This document shows positions 59,858 through 64,000 of a stretch of 64,000 nucleotides of DNA, in pieces. Positions within the stretch are counted from its first letter, which is position 1. Each line of letters begins with the position of its first letter. The notes beneath the pieces were generated by a model that did no database searches, had not been told where the DNA came from, and was given only the letters and a program-made list of their open reading frames with translations. Source of the stretch: Udeniomyces pyricola. Its lineage: Eukaryota > Basidiomycota > Tremellomycetes > Cystofilobasidiales > Mrakiaceae. Position numbers and translations under genes: made by a program. Location: the NCBI GenBank assembly GCA_039545295.1, contig BCIK01000016.1, positions 310,001-374,000 on the forward strand. The letters are read 5' to 3'.

Positions 59858-62800
59858 ATGCTCGACGGCCTCGTATCTCACCTCGTCCAGGAAATCGGCA
59901 TGGCCGGGTCCCTAGGTCCGTCTCAGCTCCAATTGTATCGAGCCCATGTTATCAAGCCCCCTTAGGCACAGATTCCCTTAGCACCAGCCGAGATGTAACT
60001 AGTTCTTGGCTCTGACGCCTGCTCTCGTCATCTCTTACATGTCTACCCATCAGGACTCGAGCCGGATTCTCTCCTCTCCGTCGTTCAGTTCTTCTACTCC
60101 CAACATCATCCTCCAACGTTCTCCAATCCCTCCTTTTCTCGCCCCGACCAACGGATCGACTCTACATTCCTTCGCTTCATCTGGTCGACGCTCATCGAAC
60201 AAGACAACGTTCTCGTCGGCTACCTTTGCGAGGCACGACGCGTCGCGAATCCTCCTGAGTCGGGTGGGAAGAAGAGGAGTTCGAGGAGGAAAGGAGGAGG
60301 AGGCGTGGTGACGTCGGCTGTCGTGGCTTCGACGGCTGTTCCGGCAGGAATACCTGGTGGAAGGTTGACTCGAAGTAGCAGGAGGATCAGCTTGGAGAGT
60401 GTCGAGATGATAGAGGAGGAAGATAGAGACCAAAGCTTCGGCAGGGATGAAGACGGGGATGAAGACGAGGGCGTAGGGGGAGTTGGAGGGGTGAGCTTGG
60501 ATATGATCGAAAAGGGCGAGGAGCAAGTTGATGAAGGAGATGGACAGCTCGAGGAGGACAAGGCACATCTCCCCATGGCCAAGCGAGCTCGAAGGGCCAG
60601 GGATCAGTTGATGGATCAGCAGCCACCACCATCGCAAGCGCAAGCGCAGTCGCAATTGCAGACGCCCGTCGGCAGAGGGAGTGGAGGAACCTACCAAGCC
60701 TTTATGCCTCTCGATGAGGCTGAGAAGAGGAAGGAACTGGACGAACTCAAGACGCGATTTCCTGGGATGCTTCGAATTAAACTGACGGATGAGAGGATCT
60801 TCAACGTTCTCACCAACTCGCACGTCCGGGTACGTCTTGGCCCGCTTCTCTTTAGAGGGATGTCGATGCTATCCTTCTTTTCTTGGTCTGGATCTTCAGC
60901 ATCGTCATTTTACCTCAGTGTACTCTTTGCTGACTTATCCTTGTGCCGACTTGTCCTGCTCCAGCACCCTAAGATGGGCGATCTCACGTACCAATCACTC
61001 ATGTACATTGCTCGTACCACCTCGCATGGTTTGACGACGATCGAGCTTGGCAAAGAACTCGGCCAAGACCAAAAGATGATCTTTTACTACGTCAAGACCC
61101 TGCTTGAGATGAAGCTCGTGTGAGTCAATCTTTTTGCAAGTGGGATTCAAAACCCTTTCCCTTTGGTTGTGTTGCTAAGTGATCTCTCCCCCCCCCCCAT
61201 ATTTGAATGTTCTTTGCCCAGCGTCAAGATCGCCATTACCGCTCATGGCTCACATACATCCAAGCTCGTTCACGTCCGATACATCTCTCAATCCCCCGAA
61301 TACCTCGCATCTGTCTCGAATCCAGCCAACGCTATGATCTCTCCCCTCGCCCCATCCCAAGCCCTGCCAACGGACGAAGGCGGCAACGCCCTCGCGAGTG
61401 GAAGCGAGATTCGCGGAACGCTGCCTCGTGCCGTCTTTAACAACGTCGAAATCATCCAGCGGAGGCTGCTCGAGCTTCTGGGCCGAGATCCGCTTGGGTT
61501 GGGGAGGATGGATACGCTCGAAAGGGACCTTGTCAGTGGATTGGCGTGTTGCATGCGGTGTTGTTCCCTCTGACAGCTACTGATCCTTGTTTTGCTTTTT
61601 CTTTCTTTCTTTTTTTTTTCTTTCTCTCCTGTATTGTTTCATTCTTAATTGATGCTACCCAGGGCTACGTTGGCAAAGTCGATCGGGGTATTCGCCGCTC
61701 CATGCAACGATGCATCCGATCCGTCATTGCCAGGGGTCATATCCGCCGCGTCAAGCTCCGAGGCTCCCGCACAGAATCTGGCAAACCCTCCATCGTCCGA
61801 GGCGTCCAACTTGTCAGTCATGCGGGCATATCCCGAGAGATGCGCAGTCGTAGCGGAAGTAGGGCGTTGGGCGGGGGTGGCAAGGAAGGCGATGATGACG
61901 ACGATGATGATGATGATGAGGCGGCGGTGGAAAGTGACCTGGATGAGATCGAGGAGGATCTGTTGGGCGAGCCAGATGACGATGACGATGATGAGGTGGT
62001 AGAGGAGGACATGGGAGCAGGGGAGAAGGATGAGATGGAGAGGGATGGTTTACGAAGGGAGAACATGATGATGGAGAGGTCGAACTCGGAGAGGCCTATG
62101 ACAGATGAGGACGAGGAGGATGAACTTGCGGCCTTGAAGGTCGTCGAGATGGACCCGACGGAGGGCAGGGAGATGGAGGATATCGGTTCGCTGCCCGGGT
62201 CTCCTCAGGGCCTCAACATCGTCATCTCGGGGGACGATCTCGAACATCGAATAGAGAACGGAGAGGGTAAGTTTGATTCCTTTTTCTTTAATCTCTATAG
62301 ATCTATTGAGATCTGACTCGACCCTTTGCTGTTGTCAATAGTCCAAGCACAGAAACCCGACATTCTCGAGGATGGAGGCCAGCCGTTGTTCGCCACTGGA
62401 GGTGTGTCCTTCTGATCTGTTGGTTGGTCTCATACCAAGAGCTTGTCCGCATCGTTTGGATGTTGACCGTTTGGCTTGGGTCTGTATCCGACACGGGATA
62501 CCGTTTCTCTTTTCTTCCGACAAGACGACTTTGTTCTCCCAAAGTTCTCCTTGTTCCAACCTACGACACCCCTCGTCGAATCGACCACGCCCATCGATTA
62601 TCAAATCCTCGCCATCGTCCGTGACGCGGGTGCAACCGGAGTTTCTTTCACTGTAGGTATCCAATCTTGGTCGTTGTCGATTTTGATCCGACGCGAGCAT
62701 CGTGCTGATATTCATCCCACCCACGGGTGCTCCCACCCCCTTTTGTATCCTTTTCCAGCAAATCTCGGAGCTCACCGGCATCTCGAGGCGTTTCCTTGAC

Positions 62801-64000
62801 GTCTTTATCGAACGGTTCTCGGCCCAATCGATCCCATCCCATCTCTCCCATCTCGCCATCGTCTCCATCTTTGATTCGTATGGCAAAGAAAAACGAAACC
62901 TCATCTTTACCGTTGAGGGCTATCACGAGCACTGCGAACGGACTGGTGTTTCACCCAACTTCGACAAGCACCCCCTCCCGGACCCGCTCAAGGCTCGCGG
63001 GTTCCTCGACCTCGGACCTTATGAACTTTGGTCGACCCGCGGGGAGAAAGTCGCTTGGAATCGCTCGTTCCACCAGAAGAAGCTGCCCAATCGACTCTAC
63101 GCCCCTCGCGTCCGCAACGAGAAGCGGGACGAAGCGGGCGAGTATTGGGACGAGAAGCCGAGGCGAACATGGACCGGCCCGGGACGAGGGCCCGGCAAGA
63201 AGACGCTAGCGAGGCTCGCCGAGATTGCGGCGGGGAACGAAAAGTTGCCCGTTAAGCAGCAGGAGAGGGACCGACTGCTCGCTCAGGCCGACAAGGCAGG
63301 CATCGTTCTCCCCGCTCGGGCGTTTGAGCTCGATTTTCCCAAAGGCAGGGTTACGTCTGAGGTGACCGAATCGGCCGAGATCGAGAAGCTGACCGAAATC
63401 GAGAAAGAAGAAGCCGAAGGGGGCCGCAAGGTTGAGCACGAGGGAACGCCCGACCACGAGGTCGTGGTCGAGGTCGATGTCAACCCTAACTTGATGACCA
63501 TGCTTGGACCCGCATCGGCTCCTCTTCCTTCGTTGCCCGGTGCAAGCGCACTCGCTGTCCAACACCGTCCCTCGTCTTCTCGACGCCGACAGGTCTCCCT
63601 CCCGGTTGCCCAAACTGGCCCGTCGACACCCCTTCAAGTCCCCCAAACTCGCGGACGTCCTGCCACGCTCGCCGGCTCGAAGCGAAAGAAGGGCGTCCGA
63701 GCTAAGGGGCTTTCAGTCGAGACGGGCGATGCCTCGGCCTCTTCTATCACCCCTCTTCGTCGTAATCTTCGAAAACGAGCCCGGCTCAACCCCATCGAGC
63801 TTGAATCACAGCCAGAGGTCGACTCGACGGCTAGCATCTTGTCTACGCCCGACATCCCTCTACCATCGTCCCACGCTACTGCGAGCCTCGAACCAGCCGG
63901 GGTCTCTCGGCCATCGCGCGACGCGTCACTACCCCCTTTGTCGGGACTCCGTCGTCTGTCGATCACTGACAATCCTCTCTCGCCCATGCACGAAGACGAG
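59858..64000 (+). CDS. TFC3: TFIIIC B-block-binding subunit (tau138-like), 5' part
   Basis: Large subunit of RNA polymerase III factor TFIIIC that binds the internal B block of tRNA genes. Eight exons seen: 59858-59915, 60054-60829, 60965-61119, 61222-61531, 61663-62266, 62342-62401, 62525-62652, 62759 to the window end, still open. N-terminal winged-helix region (MLDGLVSHLVQEIGMAGSLG, then RFIWSTLIEQDNVLVGYL), and the B-block domain MGDLTYQSLMYIARTTSHGLTTIELGKELGQDQKMIFYYVKTL near residues 280-345. Further winged-helix stretches (PRAVFNNVEIIQRRLLELL; IDYQILAIVRDAGATGVSFTQI) alternate with very acidic linkers, one with nine consecutive Asp. At least 770 residues are present; the family is usually over 1100, so the rest lies to the right. 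Confidence 0.9.

Overview
This is a 64-kb piece of a fungal nuclear genome, most likely a basidiomycete. The genes are split by many short GT-AG introns: I reconstruct 16 protein-coding genes carrying about 125 introns, and in every model the codon phase closes across each junction. The gene families are fungal housekeeping and membrane proteins (Ync13, Lhs1, FLC/TRP-like channel, 2-oxodicarboxylate carrier, fatty-acid-type P450). The lineage call below the phylum is not possible from sequence reading alone. I found no rRNA, no convincing tRNA, no transposon, no virus-derived gene, no CRISPR array and no biosynthetic cluster.

Layout, left to right. 1-693: 3' end of an unrecognised + strand gene. 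1151-5248 (+): UBP6/USP14, the proteasome-bound deubiquitinase. 6077-8405 (-): DUF1295 membrane protein of the steroid 5-alpha-reductase type. 9431-13476 (-): HRP1-like two-RRM RNA-binding protein. 14059-15394 (+): ARV1 lipid-homeostasis protein. 15749-17072 (+): SRP14. 18377-21776 (+): type-B carboxylesterase. 22334-23202 (+): mitochondrial ATPase inhibitor INH1. 24034-28027 (+): mitochondrial 2-oxodicarboxylate carrier. 28264-28335: assembly gap. 29409-36674 (-): 20-exon Unc13-like Ync13. 37768-42242 (+): ER-lumenal Hsp70 LHS1 ending in KDEL. 43141-48704 (-): a 1442-residue protein I cannot place. 49762-53461 (-): FLC/TRP-like membrane protein. 54350-55603 (-): ALKBH6. 55947-59327 (+): cytochrome P450. 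59858 to the right edge (+): TFC3, the B-block-binding subunit of TFIIIC, cut off by the window.

The genes do not form one pathway. There is a loose theme of secretory-pathway and membrane function (SRP14, ARV1, LHS1, Ync13, FLC, DUF1295, P450), but nothing shows co-regulation beyond shared divergent promoters. The points most worth following are two identical UPRE-like elements (GACGTGGCA) upstream of LHS1, 8-nt microexons in UBP6 and the carboxylesterase, the uncharacterised 1442-residue protein with a 77-nt poly-G tract in its leader, and the concentration of long G/C homopolymers in introns and spacers.
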